A DNA stretch of 64,000 bases from Bacteroidia bacterium. Lineage in GTDB: Bacteria > Bacteroidota > Bacteroidia > Flavobacteriales > Flavobacteriaceae. Where the stretch lies: the NCBI GenBank assembly GCA_030425285.1, contig JAUIAY010000001.1, positions 606,963 to 670,962 of the forward strand, given 5' to 3'. A program made the position numbers and the translations under genes. The notes beneath the pieces are model-generated. The model saw only the letters and a list, made by a program, of their open reading frames with translations, did no database searches and had not been told where the DNA came from. Shown here piece after piece: positions 25,743 through 34,823 of the stretch; position 1 is the first letter of the stretch; every line of letters begins with the position of its first letter.

Positions 25743-26696
25743 ATGAAATTCCATATACCAATATGCATGTTGATTTTGTTAGTGGTAGCATCGTGCTATA
25801 AACCACAATTAAAGCAAGACGATTTTGATGTTTTTTGGCAAACCGCTGTAAACGAATTAGGAGATGATTTTACTTTTGAAACAGTAAAGGACACTCTTGT
25901 TGAAAACAAAATATTGAACCTTGTAAAAATTCAATCATATCAAAATGTAGATATTTACGCTTGGGTGTCTACGCCAAAAGATTCAGGAACTTATCCCGTT
26001 TTCATAAAGTTTTCCGGATTTGGTATTGGCAATCAAAATGTAAACAAAATTCCTTATCAGTGGTTTCATTCTCAAAAAAAGAGCATTAATATATCTGTTG
26101 ATATAAGGGGTCAAGGGCTTAGTACTGATCAAATAGCTTTTGAAAACTACTTGACCAATGGTTTAGAAAACGAGCATAATTATATTTATAAAGGCGCCTA
26201 TTTGGATGCTGTTCGTATTGTTGATTTTGCTAGTCAACTACCCCGAAGTAATGGCGAGATAATTGCTACAGGTGCAAGTCAAGGAGGAGCATTAGCAACA
26301 GTTGCGGCTGCCTTAAACCCCAAAGTCACAACATGTATTATTGGTTACCCATTTCTAACCGATATGTTTGCTTATGATAAAACCCAATGGCCTATGAAAA
26401 TTTGGATTCATGAAACCAAAATGAAAGAATGGAAACTGGAGGAACTTCACAAAACATTGTCTTATTTTGATGTTTTAAATTTTGCCGAAAGAATAGATGT
26501 GCCTTTTTTTTTAAGAACACAAGAAGTAGACAAAATTACGCCTAAAGAAGGCGCATTAAAATTGTTTAATAATGTGAAAACCAGTAAAAAGAAATTATTT
26601 GTAGCGCCTTGTGAAGGACATGGGTGCTCGTTGACATCTAAAGAGGGTAACACTTTAGAAAGTGCTTTTATAAAAAAGAACCTGATTAATTTTTAA
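25743..26696 (+). CDS. Lipoprotein esterase, acetyl xylan esterase (CE7/AXE1)-like
   Basis: A lipoprotein signal (MKFHIPICMLILLVVASC, Cys18) precedes an alpha/beta hydrolase domain. The nucleophile elbow is GASQGG (S179). The likely acid is D263 in TQEVDKITP and the likely base H293 in CEGHG; DIRGQGLSTDQ and GAYLDAVRIVDF are CE7-type motifs. The 317 residues match acetyl xylan esterases or cephalosporin-C deacetylases, which remove acetyl groups from small glycans. Placed one base after the ligase-like gene and anchored in the envelope, it may trim acetyl groups on the secreted polysaccharide. It is the last gene of the + strand run. Confidence 0.82.
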   Translation: MKFHIPICMLILLVVASCYKPQLKQDDFDVFWQTAVNELGDDFTFETVKDTLVENKILNLVKIQSYQNVDIYAWVSTPKDSGTYPVFIKFSGFGIGNQNVNKIPYQWFHSQKKSINISVDIRGQGLSTDQIAFENYLTNGLENEHNYIYKGAYLDAVRIVDFASQLPRSNGEIIATGASQGGALATVAAALNPKVTTCIIGYPFLTDMFAYDKTQWPMKIWIHETKMKEWKLEELHKTLSYFDVLNFAERIDVPFFLRTQEVDKITPKEGALKLFNNVKTSKKKLFVAPCEGHGCSLTSKEGNTLESAFIKKNLINF

Positions 26697-26703
26697 AATA
26701 TTT

Positions 26704-26711
26704 TATTTTTG
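26704..26711 (+). promoter_or_regulatory. -7 element upstream of the small acidic protein gene
   Basis: TATTTTTG, an exact TAnnTTTG match, lies 29 nt before the ATG at 26741. No TTG -33 box is apparent. Confidence 0.55.
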
Positions 26712-26740
26712 TTCTTTGTTAAAGGTTTAAAAATTTACAC

Positions 26741-26959
26741 ATGGATATAATTAACACATATACAGAAGAAGTTGAAGCTCTAGAGGCTAAATTTGAATCT
26801 GTTTCAGATGATTCTCTAACAAGAGAAAATCTAAAAGAAGAAACTCATGAGGTTTTAGCAAGGTTAAAAAAAGACCAAGACACAGAAGCCTATTTTGATT
26901 TAAATGATGACTTTGAAGAATTGATATTCCGATTGATATCAATTATAGGTCAGTTGTAA
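26741..26959 (+). CDS. Small acidic protein of unknown function
   Basis: A 72-residue protein, strongly acidic (about 20 Asp/Glu) and predicted almost fully helical: MDIINTYTEEVEALEAKFES, then a charged middle, and a hydrophobic end FEELIFRLISIIGQL. There is no signal peptide or cysteine. It has its own consensus -7 promoter element and a complete, well-spaced reading frame, which support a real gene. The family is not recognised. It is convergent with a GT4 gene 9 bases away. It might be a small adaptor or regulator, but nothing in the sequence says which. Confidence 0.6.
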   Translation: MDIINTYTEEVEALEAKFESVSDDSLTRENLKEETHEVLARLKKDQDTEAYFDLNDDFEELIFRLISIIGQL

Positions 26960-26968
26960 AAGTTTATT

Positions 26969-28060
26969 TCAGAGAGCCTTTTCGTAAACACTAATAACAT
27001 CTTTGGCAATTGTATCCCAATTGTATTTTGCTTGAAGAAGTTGTTTGCAATCTCTTTTTATAAGATTGTCATTTAGCTTTGAACGAAGTTTATAGCTTAA
27101 TTCCTCTACATCGCCTGTCTTGAAATAATCTTCATTTGGTAAATTCACTTCAAGATTTGCCGGAATATCACTCACCAATACATTTAAATTATAACTTAAT
27201 GCCTCCAGTAAGGCTATAGGTAGCCCTTCATGATAGGACGGCATTACAAACATTTTGGCATGAGAAAATACCTCATTGAGTTCGGCTCCTTTTATAAAAC
27301 CTGTTAAAACAATATGATTAGTATTAGCTTTTTCCTTTAAAGATTGGCTGTATTTAGTTTCATGATCTGCATCACCAACTAAAACCAATTTCTGTTGAAT
27401 GTTGCTCCTAATATAGGCATCTATGAGATCGTGAAATCCTTTTTCTTCAACAAATCGGCCAACAGCAATGATATAGTTATTAGGCTCTAATCCAAGGCTT
27501 GAAATATAATTCGTTTGAGCTGTTATCTGGGGAATAACTACACCATTGTAAATTAGATTACAATCAGTACGATGGTATTTTTCCTTTAAAATGGATTTGA
27601 TAACATTAGAAATAACAATTACTTGATTTGCAAATCTTGTTCCTAACCGTTCACCCATTTTAAGCATGGCCTTGGCAAGTTTGCCCCACTTTTGTCTGTC
27701 ATAGTCAGGACCATGGTTGGTCACAACAACTTTTAATCCGAACAATTTGGCAATAGGGGTCGCAATCATAGGGCCTACAGCATGAATATGTAGAATATCA
27801 GGTCTTTTTATAGCTGCATAAATAACACCTAATAAGGTATGCGTAATAGCTTCAATAGATTTTACCTTGGGAGCATATAAATGTTTAAGCTTTATCCCTT
27901 TGTAAGTTGTTATGGCTGAATCAGCCACATAAGGTTTTCGGGTGATAATGGTTACCTGGTGACCTTCTTTAACAATGCGCGGGTACAAGTGTTCGCAATG
28001 TGTTTCAACACCGCCTAATATGTTGGGAATACCACGTGTGCCTAGAACAATTATCTTCAT
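26969..28060 (-). CDS. Glycosyltransferase family 4
   Basis: The 363-residue GT4 enzyme has the N-terminal signature VLGTRGIPNILGGVETHCEH, found in rhamnosyl-/galactosyltransferases of exopolysaccharide loci. The C-terminal domain shows IAVGRFVEEKGFHDLIDAY and the nucleotide-sugar binding stretch MFVMPSYHEGLPIALLEAL with both conserved glutamates of the E-x7-E motif (EGLPIALLE). It is cytoplasmic. It begins at ATG 28060 and lies 73 bases downstream of the FG-GAP protein gene on the same strand. Donor sugar is unknown; dTDP-rhamnose made by the rfb genes is one candidate. Confidence 0.9.
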   Translation of the reverse strand: MKIIVLGTRGIPNILGGVETHCEHLYPRIVKEGHQVTIITRKPYVADSAITTYKGIKLKHLYAPKVKSIEAITHTLLGVIYAAIKRPDILHIHAVGPMIATPIAKLFGLKVVVTNHGPDYDRQKWGKLAKAMLKMGERLGTRFANQVIVISNVIKSILKEKYHRTDCNLIYNGVVIPQITAQTNYISSLGLEPNNYIIAVGRFVEEKGFHDLIDAYIRSNIQQKLVLVGDADHETKYSQSLKEKANTNHIVLTGFIKGAELNEVFSHAKMFVMPSYHEGLPIALLEALSYNLNVLVSDIPANLEVNLPNEDYFKTGDVEELSYKLRSKLNDNLIKRDCKQLLQAKYNWDTIAKDVISVYEKAL

Positions 28061-28133
28061 TAAAATAGCCTAACTTTTACAAGCGTTAAATATAGGCAGT
28101 ATTTTAAAATTAAAGTTGAGAGGAAAAATAAAT

Positions 28134-30563
28134 TTAGTTTTTAACCACTTTTTTGGTAGTTGTGGCTCCGTCAATAGCCTTAAGCTTTACAAAATACATC
28201 CCATTGGCGAGTGAAGAAATATCAACAGTTTTGGTATTATTAAATGTGAGTACTTTTTGGCCAATTTGGTTAAAAACAGTAATACTCAATAATTCTTTAG
28301 GATACTCAATATTTAAATAGCCTGTTGTTGGGTTAGGGTAAATTGAAAATTGTGACAAGCTATTTTCGTCTACACTTAATGCTGATAAATTTTCATTCCA
28401 CTTAACAGCACTATCTCTCCAATAACCAGATACAACATCTAAATCTCCATCATTGTCAATATCAGCAGTATTAATACAACAAACACCATCTCCAGTGTCA
28501 GAGATTATTTGCCTAGGTCCTAAATCCCCATTACCATCAGTGTTTTCGTACCAAGCCACTATGTTATTATTAGCTGATGCAGTTAGTAAATCTAAATCCC
28601 CATCATTATCAATATCACTCGAGAATATTCTGGTATAGCCTTGAATGCCAAAAGTTAAAGTTTCACTTGCTCCAAAATTCCCATTCCCATCAGTATTTTC
28701 GTACCAAACTATAAAATTGCTGTTATTAGGAGTGCTCAAAATATCATTATCTCCATCACCATCTAAATCGTATGAATAGATAGAATTAGTTAAGTAGTTA
28801 TCATCAATAAGTTGTAGTGAACTAAAATTTCCTAAACCGTCAATATTTTCAAACCATACTAACTTTTCTTCACCGTATAAACTTACAAGCAAGTCATAGT
28901 CTCCATCACTATCTAAATCAACAGTAAACAACAATGGGGAACTCCATGGTTGAGAATAAATTAATTCTTGAGTTGCAAAACTTCCATCCTCTCCAATGTT
29001 TTTATAACAAACAATTGTTCCTTCTTCTTCTGGAACCGTCTTAATGATGTCAAGATTTCCATCATTGTTTATGTCTATAACTACTGCTTTATTGCCTCCA
29101 TTTTCATCCACTATAACAGGATTAGAGTCAAATTCTCCATTACCAGTATTTTTATACCATCCAATTCCGCTTAAGTTAGCGAAAAACACATCTATATCAT
29201 TGTCACCATCCATATCTTTACAACTAATATCCGCACCACTTAAAGCAATTAATTTGAGAGGACTATAACTTCCAAGTCCATCTGTGTTTTCAAACCAAAC
29301 AATTTTGTTGTCTGATGAAACAACAATATCCAAATCTGAATCATTATCTAAATCAGAAGGTTTAATAGATTCAATATGATAGCCAATGGATAAAGAATTA
29401 ATTATTTTACGTTGGTCAAAATTTCCTTGACCAGTATTCTTGTACCATCCGACAGCGTCGTGATAAACGTCACAAGCAAATACATCTACATCTCCGTCAT
29501 TGTCAATATCTGTAGGTAAAACGGAAAATGGAAACATATCGTCTACAGGTAGCGTATTTAGGGTGCTGCTAAAAGAACCTAAACCGTCCATGTTTTCAAT
29601 CCAATAGATATTATTATCACCAGATCCTTCACGAGTAAGTATATCTAAATCTCCATCGTTATCTAAATCACTTGCCTTAAGAGAATAAGGATGATCCAAA
29701 GTTGAGTTAATAATCTGTTCAGAAGCAAAGTTACCCATACCCAAGTTTTCTAACCAAAAAATAGTATCAGGATCAGAAGGATTAAAGAAATCATCAGAAA
29801 TTGAGAGCACATCTAAATCTCCATCATTATCTAAATCGGCTATTTCTATAGACCTTATATCATAAGTAGTTGTGATTGAATTGTAATCACCAAAATTTCC
29901 ATTACCAGTATTTTCATACCAAATTACTACATCTAATGATGACCTAAAGGCAAAAACATCTAAATCTCCATCGTTATCTATATCCTGTAAGCTTCCTCTA
30001 TTGTAGATAGTAGAATTAAGGTCATTTAAAATAAAATTACCTTGACCATCATTTCTATACCAAACCAATGAGCCATTATTTGCTGCTAAAATGTCAAAAT
30101 CTCCATCATTATCAATATCCCCAGTTTCAAGAGAATAAATTGGTTCGTCACTTGAGTTGTCTATAAGTATACCGTTACCACCAAAATATCCCTGACCACT
30201 AGTGTTTCTATACCATTCTAAACTATAAGAATTATTAAATCTCTTTGCAACAACTATATCAGTATCGCCATCACCATCCATGTCATTAGTTGAAAAATAT
30301 TCTATGTGCGAACCAAGCATTTGAGATGGAATATTGTTAAAAACCCCTAAACCATTGTTGTTTTTAAACCAAGACAACTTGCCATTTTCGTATATAGTAA
30401 CTATATCTAAATCACCATCGCCATCAATATCGCTACTTTTAATTCTATTAGGAGATTCAATTTTTCCTATGTTATCAGTTACTGTATGTTCTGCAAAAGA
30501 AATCTGCGAAAGCAAACCTAAAGGACATAATACAATTAGAAAAAGGATTACGAGCTGTTTCAT
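28134..30563 (-). CDS. FG-GAP/VCBS repeat protein secreted by the type IX system
   Basis: The 809-residue protein has a Sec signal (about 1-24), 14 repeats of roughly 50 residues and a C-terminal type A T9SS sorting domain (about 735-809: FSIYPNPTTGYLNIEYP, then NGMYFVKLK and TTKKVVKN). Each repeat has a calcium-loop-like D-x-D-x-D-G-D-x-D core (for example DIDGDGDLDIV) followed by a W-x-x-N turn and a GNGNF-like end. Such repeats form beta-propeller blades. The product should cross the outer membrane through T9SS and be released or attached to anionic LPS. The partner or ligand is unknown. It sits between two polysaccharide genes, downstream of the radical SAM gene. Confidence 0.93.
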   Translation of the reverse strand: MKQLVILFLIVLCPLGLLSQISFAEHTVTDNIGKIESPNRIKSSDIDGDGDLDIVTIYENGKLSWFKNNNGLGVFNNIPSQMLGSHIEYFSTNDMDGDGDTDIVVAKRFNNSYSLEWYRNTSGQGYFGGNGILIDNSSDEPIYSLETGDIDNDGDFDILAANNGSLVWYRNDGQGNFILNDLNSTIYNRGSLQDIDNDGDLDVFAFRSSLDVVIWYENTGNGNFGDYNSITTTYDIRSIEIADLDNDGDLDVLSISDDFFNPSDPDTIFWLENLGMGNFASEQIINSTLDHPYSLKASDLDNDGDLDILTREGSGDNNIYWIENMDGLGSFSSTLNTLPVDDMFPFSVLPTDIDNDGDVDVFACDVYHDAVGWYKNTGQGNFDQRKIINSLSIGYHIESIKPSDLDNDSDLDIVVSSDNKIVWFENTDGLGSYSPLKLIALSGADISCKDMDGDNDIDVFFANLSGIGWYKNTGNGEFDSNPVIVDENGGNKAVVIDINNDGNLDIIKTVPEEEGTIVCYKNIGEDGSFATQELIYSQPWSSPLLFTVDLDSDGDYDLLVSLYGEEKLVWFENIDGLGNFSSLQLIDDNYLTNSIYSYDLDGDGDNDILSTPNNSNFIVWYENTDGNGNFGASETLTFGIQGYTRIFSSDIDNDGDLDLLTASANNNIVAWYENTDGNGDLGPRQIISDTGDGVCCINTADIDNDGDLDVVSGYWRDSAVKWNENLSALSVDENSLSQFSIYPNPTTGYLNIEYPKELLSITVFNQIGQKVLTFNNTKTVDISSLANGMYFVKLKAIDGATTTKKVVKN

Positions 30564-30575
30564 GGTATAAACAAT

Positions 30576-30599
30576 TAGTGCCCATTAAGGTGGGCACTA
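30576..30599. other. Hairpin in the leader of the FG-GAP protein gene
   Basis: A perfect 9-bp stem (TAGTGCCCA at 30576-30584, TGGGCACTA at 30591-30599) has a 6-nt loop. It ends 12 nt before the FG-GAP protein start on the - strand and lacks a downstream U tract, so it is more likely a leader RNA structure or operator than a terminator. Confidence 0.6.
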
Positions 30600-30616
30600 T
30601 AAAAGTAAAAAAAAAA

Positions 30617-31696
30617 TTAATTGTTGTGTTTTTCAGGGACCCTCAAATCACCTTGCAAAGGATCTTGACCAACATCATAATGTGGTATGTGGTCTTTGCA
30701 AACAGGTTTGCCCAGCATGCTTTTAATTTTGTTTTTTACCACCCATTTGGTTGGGTGTTGTATGTATTTTTTCATTACAGGAGCCGCAGTGCCCACCATC
30801 CAACAGTTTTTAGGGCAGGTTCTTACCAAACCACGCACTTTTTCGGCTTGTTCACTGTACCATAAGTCTTCAAAAGAATCAAAGTCTCGAATATTACCCA
30901 TACTTTCTTTCCAGTACTTTTCCTCTAATCCGTTACAAGGGAAAACATCGCCATAAGGTTCTATAAAGAAATTCACTGTTCCTGCCTCACAAGGCAACAT
31001 ACGTTTACCGCCTTTTATATAGTTAATAAGACCTAAATTGAAGAAGGCTCTGTACCAGCTTTTTGGGTTGTTGGATTGTAGTAGCTTATCAATAAGCTTT
31101 TCAAAGTTTTCAATAACGACATCCTTGTTAGTTACAAAGTTGTCGTCTTTATGAAAATAAAAGGAGTTATGAAATGTGGCAGTAGCAAACTCCATTTTAA
31201 GTTCGTTACTTAAATCATAAAGGTTCAATAAATCATGGGAATTATAGTTGGAAACCGTCATTCCAAAGCCAACATCCTTAATACCCATGGCGCGTAGATC
31301 CTTAAGGGTTTTTAGACCTCGTTGAAAGCCTGTTTCGCGTCCACGAAGGTCGTTGTTAATTTCTTGCATCCCTTCCAAACTCACGCGAACACCAATATTT
31401 GGAAAGCGTTCTGCCATTTTAACTATTTTATTAGTATGCCAACCTGCGGTAGAAATAACCACACGATCGCTTTTACGGTACATAACTTCAATGATATCCT
31501 CTATATCTTTACGCATAAAGGGCTCACCACCAGTAATGTTAGTAAATTTAAAATTAGGTAAGCGTTCTAAATCTTCAGCAGTAATTTCCTTATTCTTATC
31601 TGTAGGATTTCTCCAAATATCACACATCTTACAAGCCATATTACATCTGTAAGTTGTAATAATGGAAACATCCGTAGGTAATTTAGCTTTGCTCAT
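30617..31696 (-). CDS. Radical SAM protein with SPASM-like C-terminus
   Basis: The 359-residue enzyme has the radical SAM cluster motif C-x3-C-x2-C in [15 protein letters not shown] (C18, C22, C25) and the glycine-rich [18 protein letters not shown] second set of cysteines toward the C-terminus ([21 protein letters not shown] and KPVCKDH) resembles a SPASM/twitch domain that binds auxiliary iron-sulfur clusters. Substrate cannot be read from sequence. It overlaps the hexapeptide acyltransferase gene by 14 bases and precedes the FG-GAP cargo gene, so it may modify a sugar, lipid or peptide linked to this locus. Confidence 0.85.
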   Translation of the reverse strand: MSKAKLPTDVSIITTYRCNMACKMCDIWRNPTDKNKEITAEDLERLPNFKFTNITGGEPFMRKDIEDIIEVMYRKSDRVVISTAGWHTNKIVKMAERFPNIGVRVSLEGMQEINNDLRGRETGFQRGLKTLKDLRAMGIKDVGFGMTVSNYNSHDLLNLYDLSNELKMEFATATFHNSFYFHKDDNFVTNKDVVIENFEKLIDKLLQSNNPKSWYRAFFNLGLINYIKGGKRMLPCEAGTVNFFIEPYGDVFPCNGLEEKYWKESMGNIRDFDSFEDLWYSEQAEKVRGLVRTCPKNCWMVGTAAPVMKKYIQHPTKWVVKNKIKSMLGKPVCKDHIPHYDVGQDPLQGDLRVPEKHNN

Positions 31697-32405
31697 AACT
31701 TTCTTTTCTGTTTTTTATAATCTTTGCAGGTACACCGCCAATGATTGAAAACGCAGGAATGTCCTTGGTAACAACCGCTCCAGCAGCTATAACGCAGCCA
31801 TCACCTATTTTTACGTCAGACATAATGGATACATTGGCTCCAATCCAAACATCGTTGCCAATAACAGTTTTCCCTTTAGTAACACCTTGGTTTTTTATTG
31901 GTACATCAATATCATCAAAATTATGGTTTTCAGAAAAAATATTGACTCTCGGACCAAAAATAACATTATTCCCAATTTCAATATCACCTCTAACACCAAT
32001 GAAACAATAATGGTTTATTCCAACATTGTTTCCAATCTTCAATGAGTTTCCAACGTTACGTAACACACCTGTACATTCAATTATGGCATATTTTCCCAAA
32101 GTAAAATTGTCTCCTATAGTAACGCCATCATAACTTAATGCATTAATCAAAGAGTTTTTCATTAAATTGAGACCACTTCCAGCAGTAACTTTATGTCCAA
32201 ATTGTATTTTCGCACCTCTTTCGGCAAATACAACACCTTTAGATTTTTTTAAAAAAGGCTTAACAAAAAAAACACCTCTTAAGGCAGAAAACCCTTTTGA
32301 GGACATAATCGTAAAGAACTCCCTAAAAGAAAAAGGGTAAGACAAAGTGTGTTTTTCTTTTTTAATTTTTGATAAGAAAAACTCTATAATCTTATATGCT
32401 TTCAT
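31683..32405 (-). CDS. Hexapeptide-repeat acyltransferase (WbbJ/maltose O-acetyltransferase class)
   Basis: The 240-residue protein is a left-handed beta-helix acyltransferase. Hexapeptide repeats run from about residue 70 on, with the catalytic-type segment [14 protein letters not shown] (the His is the likely base) and the C-terminal [18 protein letters not shown] and [13 protein letters not shown] signatures. The first 65 residues form a basic, amphipathic N-terminus rather than a clear transmembrane segment. It probably O-acetylates a glycan residue. This is of interest because an acetyl-esterase-like lipoprotein lies 6 kb away. A -7 promoter element is found 26 bases upstream. Confidence 0.88.
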   Translation of the reverse strand: MKAYKIIEFFLSKIKKEKHTLSYPFSFREFFTIMSSKGFSALRGVFFVKPFLKKSKGVVFAERGAKIQFGHKVTAGSGLNLMKNSLINALSYDGVTIGDNFTLGKYAIIECTGVLRNVGNSLKIGNNVGINHYCFIGVRGDIEIGNNVIFGPRVNIFSENHNFDDIDVPIKNQGVTKGKTVIGNDVWIGANVSIMSDVKIGDGCVIAAGAVVTKDIPAFSIIGGVPAKIIKNRKESYEQS

Positions 32406-32430
32406 TCATTGACTCAATACCTGTTCAGGA

Positions 32431-32438
32431 CAAAGTTA
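32431..32438 (-). promoter_or_regulatory. -7 element upstream of the hexapeptide acyltransferase
   Basis: On the - strand it reads TAACTTTG (exact TAnnTTTG), 25 nt before the start at 32405. It probably drives the leftward group: acyltransferase, radical SAM, FG-GAP protein and GT4. Confidence 0.5.
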
Positions 32439-32533
32439 GGCTTAATTATTCAAATTACATTGCTACATGTATTATATTTACCAATTAAATCTTAAAATGG
32501 TTTTTTATTTTTACAAAAAATTAAATTAATAAT

Positions 32534-33835
32534 ATGAAAATATCTGTAATAGGAACGGGCTATGTAGGCTTGGTAACTGGAACATGTTTGGCTGAAACTG
32601 GCAATGAAGTACTTTGCGTTGACATTGATGAGCAAAAGGTAAAAAAAATGCAAAACGGAGTGGTTCCTATTTACGAACCACATTTGGATGTTTTGTTTGA
32701 AAGAAACATTAAGGCTGATAGACTAAAGTTCACCACATCACTTCAGGAAGGTCTCGACCATGGTGAGGTTATTTTTTTGGCGCTTCCAACTCCAGAAGAC
32801 GAAGATGGTTCGGCCGATTTAAAATATATTCTAGGTGTTGCCAAGGATATTGGTAAATTAATGACCGAGTATAAGGTTATAGTTGATAAAAGTACCGTCC
32901 CAGTAGGAACATCAGATAAAGTAAAGGAAGCAATTTCAGAAAACAATTCGGTTGACTTTGATGTAGTTTCGAACCCTGAATTTTTAAGAGAGGGGTTTGC
33001 AGTAGATGATTTCCTAAAGCCTGAACGTATTGTTGTTGGAGCATCATCTCAAAGAGCAATAGACGTTATGGAGACACTTTACAAACCCTTTGTTAGGTCT
33101 GGAAATCCAATCATTGTTATGGATGAGAAGTCTGCAGAGCTTACAAAATATGCAGCCAATGCGTTTTTGGCAACAAAAATTACCTTTATGAACGAAATAG
33201 CCAATTTTTGTGATAGGGTCGGAGCTGATGTGGATAAGGTTAGAATAGGAATGGGAACAGATTCTAGGATAGGTAAAAGATTCTTGTTTCCAGGTATAGG
33301 CTATGGAGGCTCATGCTTTCCAAAAGATGTTAAGGCATTGCATAAATCAGGAAAGGATTCAAGCTACGATTTCAAGATTTTAGATGCGGTAATTAATGTA
33401 AACCAAAAGCAAAAAACTATTTTGGTTCCTAGAATTAATTCGTTTTTCAATAACGATATCAAAGGCAAAACATTTGCGGTTTGGGGATTGGCTTTTAAAC
33501 CAGAAACAGACGATATTAGAGAAGCACCTGCTTTATATATCATTAATGAATTGCTTGATGCAGGGGCCAATATAAAAGCTTTTGATCCAGAGGCCATGCC
33601 TAATGTCAAAAGAAAGTTAGGAGATAAAATAGCGTTTTCTACAGATATGTATGAAGCTTTAGAAGGTTCAGATGCGTTGATAATCTGTACAGAATGGAGC
33701 ATCTTTAGAACACCAAGATTTGATAAAATAAATGAAAAACTTAATCATAAAGTAATTTTTGACGGAAGGAATCTTTATGATTCCAAAGACCTAGCAGAGC
33801 ATGGGTTGGATTATTATTCAATAGGAAGGCCTTAA
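32534..33835 (+). CDS. ugd: UDP-glucose 6-dehydrogenase
   Basis: Ugd oxidises UDP-glucose to UDP-glucuronate with two NAD+. It has the N-terminal Rossmann motif [17 protein letters not shown] and the [24 protein letters not shown] and NPEFLREG signatures. The active-site cysteine is in [10 protein letters not shown] (C261), with the catalytic Lys region [11 protein letters not shown] upstream. At 433 residues it is full length. It is followed after one base by UDP-glucuronate decarboxylase, which uses its product. The 128-base region upstream, shared with the divergent acyltransferase, holds only a near-match -7 (TATTTTTA) for this gene. Confidence 0.96.
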   Translation: MKISVIGTGYVGLVTGTCLAETGNEVLCVDIDEQKVKKMQNGVVPIYEPHLDVLFERNIKADRLKFTTSLQEGLDHGEVIFLALPTPEDEDGSADLKYILGVAKDIGKLMTEYKVIVDKSTVPVGTSDKVKEAISENNSVDFDVVSNPEFLREGFAVDDFLKPERIVVGASSQRAIDVMETLYKPFVRSGNPIIVMDEKSAELTKYAANAFLATKITFMNEIANFCDRVGADVDKVRIGMGTDSRIGKRFLFPGIGYGGSCFPKDVKALHKSGKDSSYDFKILDAVINVNQKQKTILVPRINSFFNNDIKGKTFAVWGLAFKPETDDIREAPALYIINELLDAGANIKAFDPEAMPNVKRKLGDKIAFSTDMYEALEGSDALIICTEWSIFRTPRFDKINEKLNHKVIFDGRNLYDSKDLAEHGLDYYSIGRP

Positions 33836-33836
33836 T

Positions 33837-34823
33837 ATGAAAAGAGTTTTAATTACCGGAGCAGCAGGATTTTTAGGATCACATTTATGTGATAGATTTA
33901 TAGATGAAGGGTTTTATGTAATAGGCATGGATAATTTTATTACAGGAGACCGTAAGAATATCGGTCACCTGTTAGAAAACCCTAATTTTGAATTCGTAGA
34001 CCACGATGTTACAAATTTTGTTTCTATTGATGGCGATTTAGATTACATATTGCATTTTGCTTCACCCGCAAGTCCTATAGATTATTTAAAAATTCCAATT
34101 CAAACACTTAAAGTGGGATCATTGGGAACACACAATTTGTTAGGATTGGCAAAAGCCAAAAACGCTAGAATTCTTATTGCTTCTACTTCCGAAGTCTATG
34201 GAGATCCATTGGTACACCCTCAAAGCGAAGACTATTATGGTAACGTAAACACCATTGGACCTCGAGGGGTTTATGACGAAGCTAAACGTTTTCAGGAATC
34301 CATTACCATGGCTTACCATAGGTTTCATGGATTGGAAACAAGAATCGTTAGAATTTTCAACACGTATGGTCCTAGAATGAGACTTAACGACGGACGAGTA
34401 ATCCCAGCTTTTATGGGTCAGGCCCTGCGAGGGGAAGACTTCACAATTTTTGGAGACGGCTCCCAAACACGCTCCTTTTGTTATGTAGATGATCAAGTTG
34501 ACGGTATTTTTAGATTGATGTTTAGTGACTATTCCTATCCTGTAAATATTGGGAACCCAAACGAAATTTCGATTAAGGATTTTGCTTTTGAAATAATAAA
34601 ACTTACTGGTACCGATCAAAAGGTTGTGTTCAAGGATTTGCCAAAAGATGATCCAATGCAAAGAAAACCAGATATATCACTTGCCAAGAAGCTCTTAAAT
34701 TGGTCGCCTAGAGTTGATAGGGAAGAAGGTATGCGAAAAACATTTAAGTACTTTAAAGGCCTATCAGAAGAAGAGTTAAGAAAGAGTGAACATAAAGATT
34801 TTTCAAAGCACATTAAAAAATAA
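33837..34823 (+). CDS. UDP-glucuronate decarboxylase (UDP-xylose synthase)
   Basis: It converts UDP-glucuronate to UDP-xylose (or the 4-keto-pentose intermediate). It is a 328-residue extended SDR with [14 protein letters not shown] near residue 7. The UXS-specific stretches [34 protein letters not shown] and [11 protein letters not shown] (YxxxK: Y146, K150) separate it from dehydratases and 4-epimerases. [18 protein letters not shown] completes the family picture. The position one base after ugd makes a two-gene UDP-pentose pathway, and the stop is adjacent to the ATG of the initiating transferase. Confidence 0.93.
   Translation: MKRVLITGAAGFLGSHLCDRFIDEGFYVIGMDNFITGDRKNIGHLLENPNFEFVDHDVTNFVSIDGDLDYILHFASPASPIDYLKIPIQTLKVGSLGTHNLLGLAKAKNARILIASTSEVYGDPLVHPQSEDYYGNVNTIGPRGVYDEAKRFQESITMAYHRFHGLETRIVRIFNTYGPRMRLNDGRVIPAFMGQALRGEDFTIFGDGSQTRSFCYVDDQVDGIFRLMFSDYSYPVNIGNPNEISIKDFAFEIIKLTGTDQKVVFKDLPKDDPMQRKPDISLAKKLLNWSPRVDREEGMRKTFKYFKGLSEEELRKSEHKDFSKHIKK

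Noticed and set aside
28400-30540. Regularly spaced DNA repeats of about 150 bases that could suggest a satellite or CRISPR-like array
   Set aside because: They come from codons of the protein-level FG-GAP repeats; spacing and sequence vary as expected for coding repeats, and no spacer structure exists.
34140-34661. Long - strand reading frame (173 codons) antisense to the UDP-xylose synthase gene
   Set aside because: It is a shadow of a strongly conserved gene on the + strand; its translation has no family features, signal or promoter.
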